From Zanthoxylum bungeanum (lineage: Eukaryota; Streptophyta; Magnoliopsida; Sapindales; Rutaceae), in assembly GCA_019454045.1 (NCBI GenBank), contig SKCR01035607.1:1-64000 (forward strand): a stretch of DNA of 64,000 nucleotides, written 5' to 3'. Under the pieces are notes generated by a model. The model was not told the DNA's origin. It worked only from the letters and a program-made list of their open reading frames with translations, and did no database searches. Positions 24,701 through 36,889 of the stretch are shown here, piece by piece. A program made the position numbers and the translations under genes. Position 1 is the first letter of the stretch, and the number at the start of each line of letters is the position of its first letter.

Positions 24701-24774
24701 CATAAGTTTGAGCGAACCGTACATAGTTCAAGTGTAAGACACTTGAGTGATTGGCTATAGGCCAAGTGGGAGAT

Positions 24775-25640
24775 TGTTGGACAATTATGACCCATAGCAT
24801 CACTATTTGTACAGAACATGGTGTTGTTGTACAAATTAACTATGTGATAAAGGAAATTGCTCTTTATCATTTGTAATTGGATTACCAGGATATATAAATG
24901 ATAAAAGTCCATAAAATTAGTTCCGAATTAATAAGATATGAGACAATATTAATCCACTAAGGTTTAATCATTGAAACATCCCTAGTCGTAGTATTATCGA
25001 GATTGGACATCGATAATGCGAAATAGACTAGTATTGCACTTGTGCGTGTTATGGGAGAATAACAACATAGTTCTCATATATTTAAGTATTGGATACTTAT
25101 GCAAGTGTAATAGGAGGTTGTGTTTACCGATGGTACGGAAACAGCTTCGCTCTGGATAGACCCCTCGAAATTCCATTGGTAGTATGACTATGTGTCTATG
25201 GAAGTCTGAATCAGGGTAGGTGTATTTGGTCTTAACCTGAGATTTGCATCGCTAATACTTGCGACAATCAATATACTTTGGTTTTGGTCGTCCAGGGCTT
25301 TAACAGGTTATGTGTACGCCTCTTCTGGGTATATTGAGAATCGTAGTGTATTGGGTGTGATGTCAAGATGGAAGTATCACTCCAGTCATATGAAGATGAT
25401 GGTCACGTAGGATACGGAAATGGTACTCTTGTATGCTGCAGCTATAGGGATAATATGACTAGGTCATGTTTATCCGATTATAGAGACTAGTTACCAGAGA
25501 TCTGATATGTGCTTCATACGGGGCATACACAATTTCAGCCCCAGGCCTAGCACGTGACATCCGATACAGGATCGCAATACGCAATATTACATATACTACG
25601 CCTGATACATATTATATATTCTTTAAGAATATTTCTATTT
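24775..25640 (+). repeat. 3' LTR of copia element B, truncated
   Basis: A purine-rich AAGTGGGAGA precedes TGTTGGACAATTATGACCC at 24775. The LTR is collinear with those of C and F to about 25640, then ends in a foldback repeat (25633-25708) and unrelated DNA. No right-hand target-site copy can be recognised. Confidence 0.8.
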
Positions 25641-25708
25641 GGGCGTAGTATACGTAAAAGAATACATATTATATATTCCTTTACGTATACTACGCCGAAA
25701 TAGAAAAG
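25633..25708. repeat. Foldback palindrome at the broken end of LTR B
   Basis: Two arms of about 35 bp (TATTTGGGCGTAGTATACGT... and its near-perfect reverse complement) surround a few bases. The arm sequence GGCGTAGTATA is itself the reverse complement of TATACTACGCC-type sequence in the LTR about 30 bp earlier. It looks like inverted duplication at a chromosome break. Confidence 0.8.
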
Positions 25709-26448
25709 AAGCTATAGTGGTATAATCTTTATGGACCTACCAAGATGAATGACCCATAATATGATGACTTAAATCTATCTCCATCCCGGAATTACATGTG
25801 AAACACGTGACAAGTAAAAGGAATCATTTTCCTTTTGCTTTAATAATTCATGATTTATTGAGTAGTGTGTACTTTTGGTTTTGAGTGTTGTTGCTTTAAT
25901 AATGTAAGCATCTTTATTAAAAAATAGTGGTTTACTTTGAATGCTTTTGGCAATGGTCATGTACTGCCATGATTTCTCATACTCCCTCCTTCATCTTTAT
26001 AAAGAGGCATTGAGCTAGTTTGTAATCAAGGTTTGAAATCAAATAAAATTCCTTTTGTATTATTCATCATGTCTTGCTAAACCAACTCTTATGTTCTTTT
26101 GAAAATGTAAAGAAGGTCATCAAAATTTCATGAAAGTCTATCTCAAACTTAACTACAAGTATGCCCTAAACTCGTCTCTATTGAGAATCTTGAATATCTG
26201 AACGTAGTAATTTGTTTCTAACTACAAGTATGCTATACACTCGCATCTCTAGTGAATCTTATGTATCAGAATATAGTAAATTATTTATTCATTATATATG
26301 GGTGGTCTCATTTGTAAAGTATTGTTAACCCGTTGATAAGGCCAAAGACTGCCATTTATTTAGGGTTATAAGAAAACAAAGAGAGCAACCCGATCCATGG
26401 TATTCTTATCATCATATTGTTACAGTTGGTGCTCGGCGCGCCAAATTT
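25709..26448 (+). promoter_or_regulatory. Unassigned regulatory-looking segment (TATA, polyA signal, tandem duplication)
   Basis: TATAAAGAG at 25998 is followed 38 bp later by AATAAA (26042-26047), a spacing seen in compact LTR or pararetroviral promoters. A 69-bp tandem duplication starting TAACTACAAGTATGC lies at 26150 and 26219. Near the right end, GGTGCTCGGCGCGCCAAA (26428) contains the palindrome GGCGCGCC. No protein frame is visible. It may be an LTR of a small element or a viral leader relic. Confidence 0.35.
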
Positions 26449-26879
26449 TGTTGTATTTATTGTAAATACAATGTACATTTCTGTTTTATTATGAAATTTA
26501 GTAATTTTCATCAATATAATCTTTTATATGGTAAATGCATAAAAAGACCTTAGAATGAATAGTTGTGACGTAATTGCAAAAGCGCCACAATTGTTACCAA
26601 GAAATATCACAATATAATTCATTATTAAAATTATTCCTAGTCAAGGTTTACATACATGGTCAGTTAGTAAACCCATGAGACCGGTACGTGTAGTATATTA
26701 GAATTGTTCTAATGGTTTATCTCAGTAAACCATGAGTCTTGGGAGACTCATATAAACACGTAGGTATTTATTGGATAAATATTGAACGACTCATTCAAAG
26801 ATTCCTGATATATGGTATACCAACATCAATAGGAATCTTTACGAGTCGAATAACATATTAGCTAATTTGACTTGTGATA
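26449..26879. other. Possible LTR-like fragment
   Basis: It begins TGTTGTATTTATTG with a perfect inverted repeat TTGTATTTA-TTG-TAAATACAA (26451-26471). Next to it, TTTGGCGCGCCGAGCACC on the minus strand could be a primer-binding site, which would make this a minus-strand LTR end. No second LTR was found. The right limit is set only by the gypsy LTR starting at 26880. Confidence 0.25.
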
Positions 26880-28732
26880 TGTAACATCCCCAATTCGGAG
26901 ATGCTACCGGCAGGGAATAGACCATTCTATTCCCATGAGCCTCTGACTTTCAGTCAATATTAAATTCATTTCATGTATAAACTCATGCACAAGACCATTG
27001 CCCATCTCATCATCATGAATGCATAACACTTTTCAAATTAAACACTCAAACTCACTACACATCACAACTTTAGTAATGAACAATTATAACTCTTTACATG
27101 TATATTCTTTACTAAACAAACTATATGATACATGACATTTTCTGACACTGACTGAATTGAACTCTGACTCGACCTGGTGGACCAAACCCTCTAGTGACTA
27201 CCATCAGTATCCATCCTCTCGAGCTCGTCCTCCGAAAATACCTGCAAAACAGAGAAATTGGAGTGGTGGAGGTTAGATAGTTTGAACAATCTAAGTGAGT
27301 GGATAGTTTAAAACATAAACCGGAGTTCTTCGTAAAATATTTGTTAAACTTAAAATAAAACTATTTCAAAATTTCTAGTTTTTTCTTAAATCTCTTTTCT
27401 CACGATGAAACTCTGAGCTTTTCTAGAAAACTGCATTCTTTCAAAAAACTGTCTTATGGAAAACCTTTTTCATAAAGACTTTACTGAAATTGTATATTGT
27501 CTCTGAAAATCTAGCTCTGAAATATCTATTTCTGAAAATTGTCTCTGAAAATCATGATGCATGGGGCCGCTTCGTATCACCGTCCCCCCATACGCCTAAC
27601 TAGAGCCAGGAGTGCAAATCCATGATATTGGGACGTTACGTATCGCCGTCCCCCAAAGTATGCCATTATATGTCCCTGAAACTAGTGGTCTTGGGGCGTT
27701 ACGTATTGTCGTCCCCCAAGCCACTAACTAGAACTGGGGGTGCGGATCTATGCTACCCTCCAGGCTCTGAATCTAGGATCTAGGGGCATCTTTCATCCCT
27801 AGACTTGAACTGTGTGTGCACATGATCTCTGAGTCCATCAATTCCATATCTGTGTCAAGTTGCATACTAAGGTGGGTTTTTCCCTCATGCCTCGAAAAAC
27901 ATAAAATCATGCTTTGAAAAACATCTCTCTTCTGAGTCATATCTCAAAATATGCTTAATCAAAATATAATTGAAAGTGAACTTAGCTAACGCCGTAAATG
28001 CGTGAAAGTAAATCTGACATGAAAAAAATAACATAATGAAAATCAACTTAAAGAAAGAGTGTCCACTCATAGATTTTGGGATATGGCTGGCATTACTCCC
28101 TTGTTGGAGGAAATTGCGGTTCCTGCAATGATCTATAATTGGTGACTCGATCAAAACCCAAGTTGCGGAATATGCTTTGGAACTATTGTCACTACATAGC
28201 ATACTATTTTTGTGACATGACAAATTATTTGTAAAAGAGTTGATACAAGACTCTAAAGATGGCCCTTAACATTCTGAGTTGGAATTGAAAAGGCTGAACT
28301 AATTCTGGAAATTTGGCCTAGCCTCACAACGCGGGCCCTTTGGCATCGTGACACTCACTGATTCAGAACCGAGATAGAGCCTATATTTTATCCGCGTCAC
28401 GACGCTGTGTCCTTAGCTTCACGACATCCCCATGTGCGAATATGAGGCAAAGAGCCTCTGATCAACACGCGTCAAGACGCCGAAGGCATAGCTTCAAGAC
28501 GCTAGCCTAAATCCAAGACTAATCTACCTCATTCAATGACATAGCCCCAAGGAAACCCAACACCAACACTATCACATAATTACTCCTCTAAACTGAAACC
28601 TTGCTCAAAATCCATCTCATCTCATCAACCCAACACAAACCATCATCTAAGATGATTAAATCCACAAGCATAATTTTCTCAATATATTCATACACATATA
28701 AACCTCATTCAATGCTAATACTATTATGACAC
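26880..28732 (-). mobile_element. Gypsy LTR, left portion (split by copia element C)
   Basis: The LTR starts TGTAACATCCCC here and finishes CCGGATGTTACA at 40708, giving inverted 9-bp termini. Copia element C sits inside with a perfect 5-bp duplication gacac (28728-28732 and 40065-40069), proving the two parts were once continuous (about 2.5 kb without the insert). Orientation is minus, judged from the purine-rich sequence adjoining 40709. Frames of 60-112 codons inside are spurious. Confidence 0.8.
27555..27770. repeat. Three GC-rich hairpin-like units in the gypsy LTR
   Basis: GGGGCCGCTTCGTATCACCG-TCCCCC (27563), TGGGACGTTACGTATCGCCG-TCCCCC (27631) and TTGGGGCGTTACGTATTGTC-GTCCCCCAA (27691) follow at 60-70 bp spacing. 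Each has G-rich and C-rich ends able to pair, with GTTACGTAT between. An island like this in an AT-rich LTR suggests a structural or regulatory role, which is inference. Confidence 0.65.
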
Positions 28733-29344
28733 TGTTGGACAATTATGACCTATAGCATCACTATTTGTAAAAGACATGATGTTTTCATATAAATTAACTA
28801 TGTGACAAAGGAAATTGCTCTTTTATCATTTTGTAATTGGAATTACTTGGATATATAAATGATAAAAGTCCATATGATTAATACCGGATTAATAAGATAT
28901 GAGACAGTATTAATCCAGGAAAGGTTTAATCATTAAATATCCCTTGTGGTAGTATTATTGAGACTGAACATCGATAATGCGGATAGACTAGTATTACACT
29001 TGTGTGCATTATGGAAGCTTAACGGCATAGTTCTCATATATTTAAGTATTGGATACTTATACAAGTGTGATAGGAGGTTCTGTTAGCCGTTAGACCGGAA
29101 ACTGCTTCGCTCTGGATAGACCCCTCGGAGTCCCATTGGTATTATGACTACGTTTCTATGGGAATCTGAATCAGGGTAGGTGTATGTGGTCTTAACCTGA
29201 GACTTTCATCGCTAATGCTTGCGACAATCAGTATACTTTGGTTTTGGTTGTCCGGAGCTTTAACAGGTTCTGTTTACGCCTCTTCAGGGTTTATTGAGAA
29301 TCGTAGTGTATTGGGTGTGATGTCAAGATGAGAGTATCACTTCA
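28733..29344 (+). repeat. 5' LTR of copia element C, first part
   Basis: The first 612 bp of the LTR run up to GAGTATCACTTCA. The reading resumes at 31225-31230 (GTCATATGGAG), as shown by the intact LTR around 38800-38830. Confidence 0.85.
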
Positions 29345-31224
29345 TGTTAGTGTCCTAGACATGCCAAGAGATCTCTAAGCGTGATTCGTGTGTGAAAATT
29401 ACCAAAGAAAGTTGTGGAAAAACTTACATTGGTTGGTGGAAGTTCAAAATTTTTATGGATATTGAAGAAGCTACAAGCCTTTGTAGAGTGTTTCCAACAC
29501 TTGTGTGAGTTTCCGTATCACCTTAAATTGACTCCTTATGTGCTAGCAAGAATAAAATTTTGAAAGAAAAATTTCCCTTCCAAAGGGTATTACAATCGGC
29601 CAAAGGGAGAAATAGGAAGATAATGAATAGTTCCAACTTAATTCATTAGTCTTTTCTTTTATGTTGATGTGTTGTGTAATTACAAAATGACTAGTTGATG
29701 TAAGTTAGTGGGTCCCACCACTTTGAATTCAAAATTCAAGTTGGTTCACACAACACATTTGGGCCCGGTTTCGTTTAATCCGATTAAACGAATTTTACGT
29801 TTCGACGTAATTAAATCCAATTTAATTAAATAATAATGCCCAGCAAAATTATTACGGAAGTCGCTTACGAATTAATTCCAAATTAATTCATTCGCATGAA
29901 TTAAAATCCAATTTTAATTCTGCATTGAAATACAATTTTAATTAATATATCCGATATATTATTTGAGCCCAAATAAATAAATTAAATAGAAAAATCCAAT
30001 TTAACTATTAAATTTATTTACCAATTAATTCCAAATTAATCGCGTTCTCTCTTCTTCAGATTAATTCATGACGCAATTAATCCCAGATTAATTTCCTCTC
30101 TGTTAATTAATCACAGATTAATTATTGCCGTAATTAATCCTAGATTAATTTTTCTCTCTCTTAATTAATCCTAGATTAATTCTGTTCGAGTCAAATGTCA
30201 TCGGTGAATCTTCAGGAAGCGACCCAAGAGATCCCTGGATATGTTGGCAGTAAATACGGTCATCGGACTATCCGAACATGTTCGTACCCGGTACCATGTT
30301 CTTACCGATTTACAAGACATGGTTGGCTTCTAGCAAAACACCGTGTCTACCCAATTCTCCAGAAATATTCAACGAAGAATATATAAGCTTTATCAGGCGT
30401 AGTATACAATGTATTGCGTATTATGATCCGGTATCGGATGTCACATGCTAGGCCTAGGGCTGGAATTGTGTATGCCCGTACGAGCATAAATCGGATCACT
30501 AGCAACTAGTCTCTGTAATCGGATAATCATGACCTAATCATACTATCTCAATAGCTATAGCATTTAAGAGTACTAGTTCTGTATCCCTGCGTGATCATCA
30601 TCTACATATGACCGAAGTGATACTTCCATCTTCACATCACACCCAATACACTACGATTCTCAGTATACCCAGAAGATGAGTACACAGAACCTGTTAAAGC
30701 TCCGGACGACCAAAACCAAAGTATACTGATTGTCGCAAGTATTAGCGATGCAAGTCTCAGGTTAAGACCACATACACCTACCCTGATTCAGATTCCCATA
30801 GACACATAGTCATAATACCAATGAGACTCCAATGGGTCTATCCAGAGCGAAGCTGTTCCCGGTCCAACGGCTAACATGACCTCCTCTCACACTTGCATAA
30901 GTATCAAATACTTAAATATATGAGAACTATTCCGTTAAGCTTCCATAATGTGCACAAGTGTAATACTAGCCTATTTCACATTATCGATGTTCAGTCTCGA
31001 TAATACTATGACTAGGGATATTTAATGATTAAACCTTTGGTGGATTAATATTGTCTCATATCTTTTTAATCTGGTACTAATCATATGGACTTTTATCATT
31101 TGTTTATCAAAGTAATCCAATTACAAAATGATAAAAGAGCAATTTCTTTTGTCACATAGTTAATTGTACAAAGAACATCATATCTTTTACAAATAGTGAT
31201 GCTATGGGTCATAATTGTCCAACA
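29345..31224 (-). mobile_element. Solo LTR of the copia family, inserted in inverted orientation in LTR C
   Basis: It begins TGTTAGTGTCCTAGACATGCC and ends AATTGTCCAACA, the exact reverse complement of the family's LTR termini. Length is 1880 bp. The flanks are cttca (29340-29344) and cttag (31225-31229); the uninterrupted sequence in the 3' LTR reads CTTCAGTCATATGG, so a 5-bp duplication with later change is likely. A solo LTR is the product of LTR-LTR recombination of a former element. Confidence 0.9.
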
Positions 31225-32467
31225 CTTAGGTCATATGGAGATGATGATCATGAATGATACAAAACTAGTACTCTTAAATGTTGCAGCTATCGAGATAGTA
31301 TGACTAGGTCAGGATTATCTGATTACAGAGACTAGTTGCTGATAATCCAATATATGCTTCGTACTGGGCATACACAATTCCAGCCCTAGGCCTAGCATGT
31401 GACATCCGATACTGGATCGTATTACGTAATACATTGTATACTACCCTTGACACATATTACATATTCCTCGTTGAATATTTATGGAGAATTGGGTAGGCAC
31501 GGTGCTTTGCTAGAAGCCAATCATGTCTTGTAAATCGGTGAGAACGTAGTGCAGGGTACTCACGTGTTCGGATAGTCTGATGACCGTATTTACTGCCAAC
31601 ATATCCATGGATCTCTTGGATCGCTTCCCAAAGATTCACTGATGACATTTGACTCGAACAGAATTAATCTGGGATTAATTATGAGAGAGAAAATTAATCT
31701 GGGATTAATTACGTCAAGAATTTATCTGGGATTAAATTCGTCAAGAAGAGAGAACGCGATTAATTTGGAATTAATTGGCAAAGTAAATTTAATAGTTAAA
31801 TTGGATTTTACTATTTAATTTATTTAATTGGGCTAAAATAATATATCGGATATATTAATTGAAATTGGATTTCAATACGGAATTAAAATTTGATTTTAAT
31901 TCAAGCGAACGAATTAATTTGGAATTAATTCGTTAGTGACTTTCGTAATAATTTTGTTAGGCATAATTATTTAATTATGTCGCGACGGAAAATTCGTTTA
32001 ATCGGATTAAACAAACCCGGGCCCAAAGTGTGTTGTGTAAGCCAACTTGAATTTTCAATTTAAAGTGGTGGGACCCACTTACTTTCATCAAATGTCTACA
32101 CATTGATGGAAGTGGTTGGCAAGTATTAATTGGATTAATTACTCAACACAACTAACTTAAGTCAACTTTGGAAGTGAATTATTGAATCATCTCTCTCTTT
32201 TCTCCATGGTGGCCGAACCTTGCTCCCTCTCTTCTTGAATTTTTGTTGCAAAAATTCACCTAAGCTAGCACTTAAAAGGAGTCATTTTAAAGTGATAGGG
32301 AAACTCACCCTTGAGTTTGGAATTCAATTTAAGGCTTGGAGCTTCTTCATCCAAGGAAAGTTTTGAATTTTCTCATCCGTTCAATGTGAGTATTTCCGCA
32401 ACTCTACTTGAATTATTCACACACAAATCATGATTTAGAGATCATTGGCATGTCTAGGACACTAACA
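31225..32467 (+). repeat. 5' LTR of copia element C, second part
   Basis: It continues LTR C after the solo-LTR insertion and ends GGACACTAACA before the primer site. A 63-codon frame on the opposite strand (31457-31648) is also present in the solo LTR and partly in LTR F. Confidence 0.85.
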
Positions 32468-32468
32468 A

Positions 32469-32481
32469 TGGTATCAAGAGC
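32469..32481 (+). promoter_or_regulatory. Primer-binding site of copia element C
   Basis: TGGTATCAAGAGC is one base after the LTR end. It matches the initiator-tRNA-Met site TGGTATCAGAGC apart from one inserted A. Confidence 0.85.
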
Positions 32482-34690
32482 CAATCTAAGCATGATTTGA
32501 ATTTTAGGGTTCTTAACTTTAATTTGGGGATTTTGCTTGGAGCATGTATTTTTCCAAATTGATTATTTGGTTGTGTTTAGATGATGATGAATTGGATTTT
32601 TGCATCATTGGATTTGTGAAAAATAGATTAGATTAATTTTCCCCAAAATTCCATCATGGCCAAAACTTGAACCCTTAAATGCTCATGGTAATTTTTTGAA
32701 TTTTGACAGTTGGATATGTTAAATGCATGAAATGAATATTGATTGTTAATTTAATTGGATTGAAATCAAAATTGAATGTTATACTATGCAATTGCCGTGA
32801 GTTTAAGCATGTTGATGGATGAGTTGATTTTGCTTCAATTTTGTGTTGGACATGAATTTGAAATTAAGCATGATTAATTGGATTAATTGGTATTTTGGAA
32901 ACATTAGATTAATTGATTAATTGTGTTAATTACACTTTAAATTGAATTAATGTGTTTTTGGAATATTATGTTAATTTAATTTGTTGTAATTGGGCTAATG
33001 AGCTTGGTTGGTCCAAGTTTGATTTTGGTCAATTGAGTTGGATCCAATTGGGCCTAAAACCATTTCCATGAAGTCCAAAATATGACATTGGGCCTTTAAT
33101 AATTTAATTGGGCCTAATGGGCCTAAATTGATTTTTAGCATATGGTGATTCCTAATTGGGCCTTGGCATCTTGGGTTGGAACCATAATTGCCAAAGCCCA
33201 TGCCTAAAGAATTAATTGAAAGCCCATTGGACTTTAATTGAATTGGCATTGGATGCTAATTGGGCCTTTGAGACCCAATTGGATTGGATTTGGAATCCAA
33301 GTCTAAAAGGGCACTATTACAAGTGTAATTGTTCAATTTGGAATTAAACATGATTTAGTATTGAATACAATTTGAATTGGATTTAAAATGTAGTTCGATA
33401 TAATTCAAGAATACTTACTTTGAGTATTTATTCTTAAACGAGTTGGACTCGCGCAAATCAAATCGTTGTATGAACATTGGATGGTCATTAATCAAAAATT
33501 AATTAATTAGATTAGATTGATTGACAGCATGCTTGTGTGAATACTTGGATGTATTTGTATGAATAATGTATGATTCTCTTTGTATTTCTCTTCTCACCAA
33601 TTCTCCTCAATGTAAATGAGGTTTCTTTTTGTGTTATGTAATTGGGTAGAAGAATGTAAAGTGCTAATGGGAGAGAGGAAAGAGAGTAATTTGTTCTAGG
33701 AATAAATTATATTATATATCCATCTGCATATCATTATTAAATTTTATCACGCCTTATTATACTTTTAGAATGCATGTTTAAGAGTGTATGATGAGACATA
33801 ATCAAACATAATAAATTGGTTTCCAATTTACGTGAAAAACCCTCACTTTAATATTAAGCGTTTTCCTTCCATTGAGTGGTTCTCTCTCAAGATCCAAGAT
33901 TGACTTTGATTTGTTGGCTAAAGTCAAGATCACTGTCCATCGCGGATGTGTTTGAACCACGAAAGCTTTGTTTATATCACATGTCTTGAGCAGTTGTGAC
34001 TTGTTGGCCAAAGTTAAGGTCACTTCTGTACATCAACGTGGATTACGAAGCTTTCCCACTGTCAATGGGTCACACTTAACTGGAATCATTAAGCTTGTTG
34101 AGCCAAAGCCAAGGCTTAGTTGATTCAGAGGAAAAGGTTAGGAAATATATTAGATATATTTTTTGACTTGGAGGTCCACCTACCAGATCTAGGAATTGGA
34201 TGGGATCTAATTGATCTTAGAGATCAACCTAGTTAAGTTTCATACAGCTTGTTGGCCAAAGTCAAGGTTGTGTGTTATTTAACGGGATCCTAGCCCACTA
34301 GGAAACTGGGTTTCCCGAGTACTCAACAGAGGGTTAGAGGTTCGCCGAAAAATAGTAGGAGACTAGTGTTAAATTTGCAATTTCTTTTAATACTTGCTAA
34401 TACGTGCTCTTTTAATTATTTATCGTCGTTATAAATATATTAGTTGGACTAATATCTTTTATTGATTTCTTGGAACAGTTAGACTGTACAATACACTACT
34501 CCACTTGTAGTTGGTTATATAGTTGGACTATAGTAACCATTACATTTTGAGTGTACCCGATATCGTTGATTGGATAGTTGGACTATTGCAATCGAGATGG
34601 CTGGAAAGATTAGCGTTATGTCTTTAACGGCTCCAATTTTCCAAATTGGGAGATGAATCTCAAGATAGTCTCGGGAGCCGAGAAATTACT
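32482..34690 (+). other. Non-coding leader of copia element C
   Basis: This is collinear with the leader of element B. It has the same three TTGTTGGCCAAAGTCAA-type motifs (33911 with one change, 34001 with one change, 34249). Frames at 32995-33249 and 33802-34023 on the opposite strand are not conserved and are rejected as genes. Confidence 0.65.
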
Positions 34691-34699
34691 CTATGTCAT

Positions 34700-35430
34700 A
34701 GAGAAACCTCTCTAGCCTGAGCCCGAAGTTGAGCAAATAGTAGAGCATGAGCTTTGGAAGACTCATCGTGATGATAACTTTAGTGCTGAATCCGTCATGC
34801 TTGCCGCAATAACTCCTCAGTTTCTTCGTCAGAACAAAGGATTGGATCCTTATAGTGATGTTGAAATTGAAGGACCTTCGCAGATCTAACCTTAGATCTC
34901 AGAAGTATGAATTGCAAAAGAAGGTTTTTCGCTCACGTATGTCAGAGGGTACATCTGTCGAGCACTATGTGTCACAAATGATTACTGACATCGAACAGCT
35001 AGGTCAGCTAGGCATAACCTTCGAGGCCGAGGCTTCTATAAATTTGATCTTACAGTATCTGCCCGACTGTTGGGGCGGGTTCATCATGAACTACAACATG
35101 ATGGACCAAGAGAAAACTCTTGGAGAGTTAATGGCGATGCTGAAAGAAACAGAGCCAGAGCTTCTGAATGGCAAGAAGCGCGAGGCGCATCTTACTTCGA
35201 CATCCCGGAAGTCCAAGGCTTGGCCGAAGGCTTCTGGGGGTGTGAAGAAGAAAAAGAAAAAGGGCAAGGCCAAGTCATCACAGTCTTCTGGGAAGTTTAA
35301 GGACATATCCCAATATGTCTACCCATATTGTGGCAAACGGGGTCACTGGAAGCATGACTGCCGTGAGTACAAGGCAAATATGAAGGAAGTGAAGGCGGAC
35401 AAGGCTCCGGCTTCAGGTATGTTTGTTATA
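34700..35430 (+). pseudogene. Gag of copia element C
   Basis: Capsid sequence starts in one frame (VEQIVEHELWKTHRDDNFSA, 34722 onward) and moves to the next around 34858, continuing LRSQKYELQKKVFRSRMSEG, EHYVSQMITDIEQLGQLGIT and a Lys-rich linker. The zinc knuckle reads YPYCGKRGHWKHDC (about 35325-35366), where the first Cys of C-x2-C-x4-H-x4-C is Tyr, so RNA binding would be impaired. Element B has that Cys. The frame shift near 34858 and the missing Cys mark it as non-functional. Confidence 0.8.
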
Positions 35431-35439
35431 AACATGTCC

Positions 35440-36800
35440 ACTACTGGTTTTAAAAATTGGATTTTTGATTATGGATGTGGTACTCACATATGTACTGATG
35501 TACAAGATCTGCTGATTAGCAGGAGACTGGCTTCAGGAGAGATTGACCTACGAGTCTGAAACGGGACGAGAGTCACTGTTTTGGCCGTTGGGACCTATGA
35601 TTTGTATCTGCCCTTGGGGCATGTAATTACATTAGGTGATTATTATTTTGTACCTTGTTTGACTAGGAACATCATCTCTGTATCTTGTTTAACCCGATGT
35701 GGGTATACCTTTGCATTCCAAAACACTGGGTGTTTTGTATATAAAGATGACATTTTGATATGTACAACAGATGCTAATAATAGTCTTTATATTTTGGATT
35801 TAAATGAATCTCAAACATATAACATGACAAACAAAAGGCTCAAATTGAGTAAATCAGATGAGACTTATTTGTGGCATTGTCGTCTGAGACACATTAATAA
35901 GACTCATATATCCACTCTTTCGAAGAATGTATACTTGGACGGATTTGATCCTAATTCTTATGATGTCTACGAATCTTGTTTATTAGGCAAAATACCTAAA
36001 ACACCTTTTAGCGGTAAAGATGTACGTGCCACCGAGCTTTTAACCCTCATTCATAGTGACGTATGCGGGCCCATGTCTACCCAGGCTAGAGGTGGATATG
36101 AATACTTCGTAACCTTTATGGATGATGCATTGCGTTATGGTTATGTGTATCTTATGAAACACAAGTCGGAAACTTTTGAGAAATTCAAGGAGTTTCGACA
36201 CGAAGTAGAAAAACAGACTGGCAAAAGTATTAAAACATTACGGTCGGACCGCGGTGGAGAATACTTAAGCAATGAGTTTATCGATTACTTGAAATGATAT
36301 GGTATTCTTTCACAGTGGACTCCTCCCGGAACACCTTAATTGAACGGTGTGTCCGAACGGAGAAACCGAACTTTTTGGACATGGTAAGGTCAATTATGAG
36401 TCGCACTAAGCTACCAATTTCCTTATGGGGATACGCATTGAACAATATAATACTTATTTTGAATAAGGTTCCGTCAAAGTCTGTTGGACATACTCCATAT
36501 GAAATATGGACACGAAAGAAACCAGGTTTCTCATTCCTGAAGATTTGGGGATGCTGGGCATATAATAAACGTTTGGATGGTACCAAACTAGAACTCAAAT
36601 CGGATAAGTGCTTATTTGTAGGTTATCCTAGGGAAACCAAAGGATATTACTTCTACAACCCACAAGAGAACAACATATTTATTGCTCTTCATGCAGTTTT
36701 CCTCGAAAATGAAGACACAGATGCAGTGATAATTGAGAGGAAAGTAGAACTCGATAAAAATCAGAGTGATACTGTTCCTGGCACCGACCCCTCATAGAAC
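35440..36800 (+). pseudogene. Protease-integrase region of copia element C
   Basis: The protease motif is WIFDYGCGTHIC (35457-35492), with Tyr where DTG or DSG is needed. A TGA at 35557 interrupts. The next 238-codon frame (35581-36297) holds the integrase: WHCRLRHINKTH, then DVYESCLLGK, where the first Cys of the HHCC pair is Tyr (D keeps DVCESCLLGK), IHSDVCGPM, MDDALRYGYVY and LRSDRGGEYLSNEF. It stops at TGA 36295-36297, where D reads KEYG. Another TAA at 36338 replaces Gln in GTPQLNGVS. The 167-codon frame to 36797 continues with the C-terminal integrase part (SLWGYALNNIIL, FLKIWGCW, KCLFVGYPRETKGYY). Confidence 0.85.
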
Positions 36801-36889
36801 ACAAACATTTCATCAGGGATGAGACTGTTCCAAAACCTTCTGATGAAATCATAACTTGAGAGGTATGGGTTTCTGATCTCACCTCATGT

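Larger units (their letters stand above)
17626..25640 (+). mobile_element. Copia element B (TGTTGGACAA family), decayed
   Basis: Structure on the plus strand: 5' LTR 17626-18811, initiator-tRNA-Met primer site at 18813, long non-coding leader to about 21200, degenerate gag-pol to about 24700, purine tract before 24775, 3' LTR from 24775, truncated near 25640. The 5' LTR lacks about 900 bp present in full LTRs of the family. RT/RNase H carries the deletion shared with C and F. The left end abuts the truncated Athila LTR. Confidence 0.85.

Noticed and set aside
26428..26446. GGCGCGCC-containing stretch as a tRNA-like or origin element
   Set aside because: Too short, with no cloverleaf or flanking support; kept only as a possible primer-binding site.
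35070..35306. Frames overlapping gag of copia C on both strands
   Set aside because: Shadow frames of gag; no independent support.
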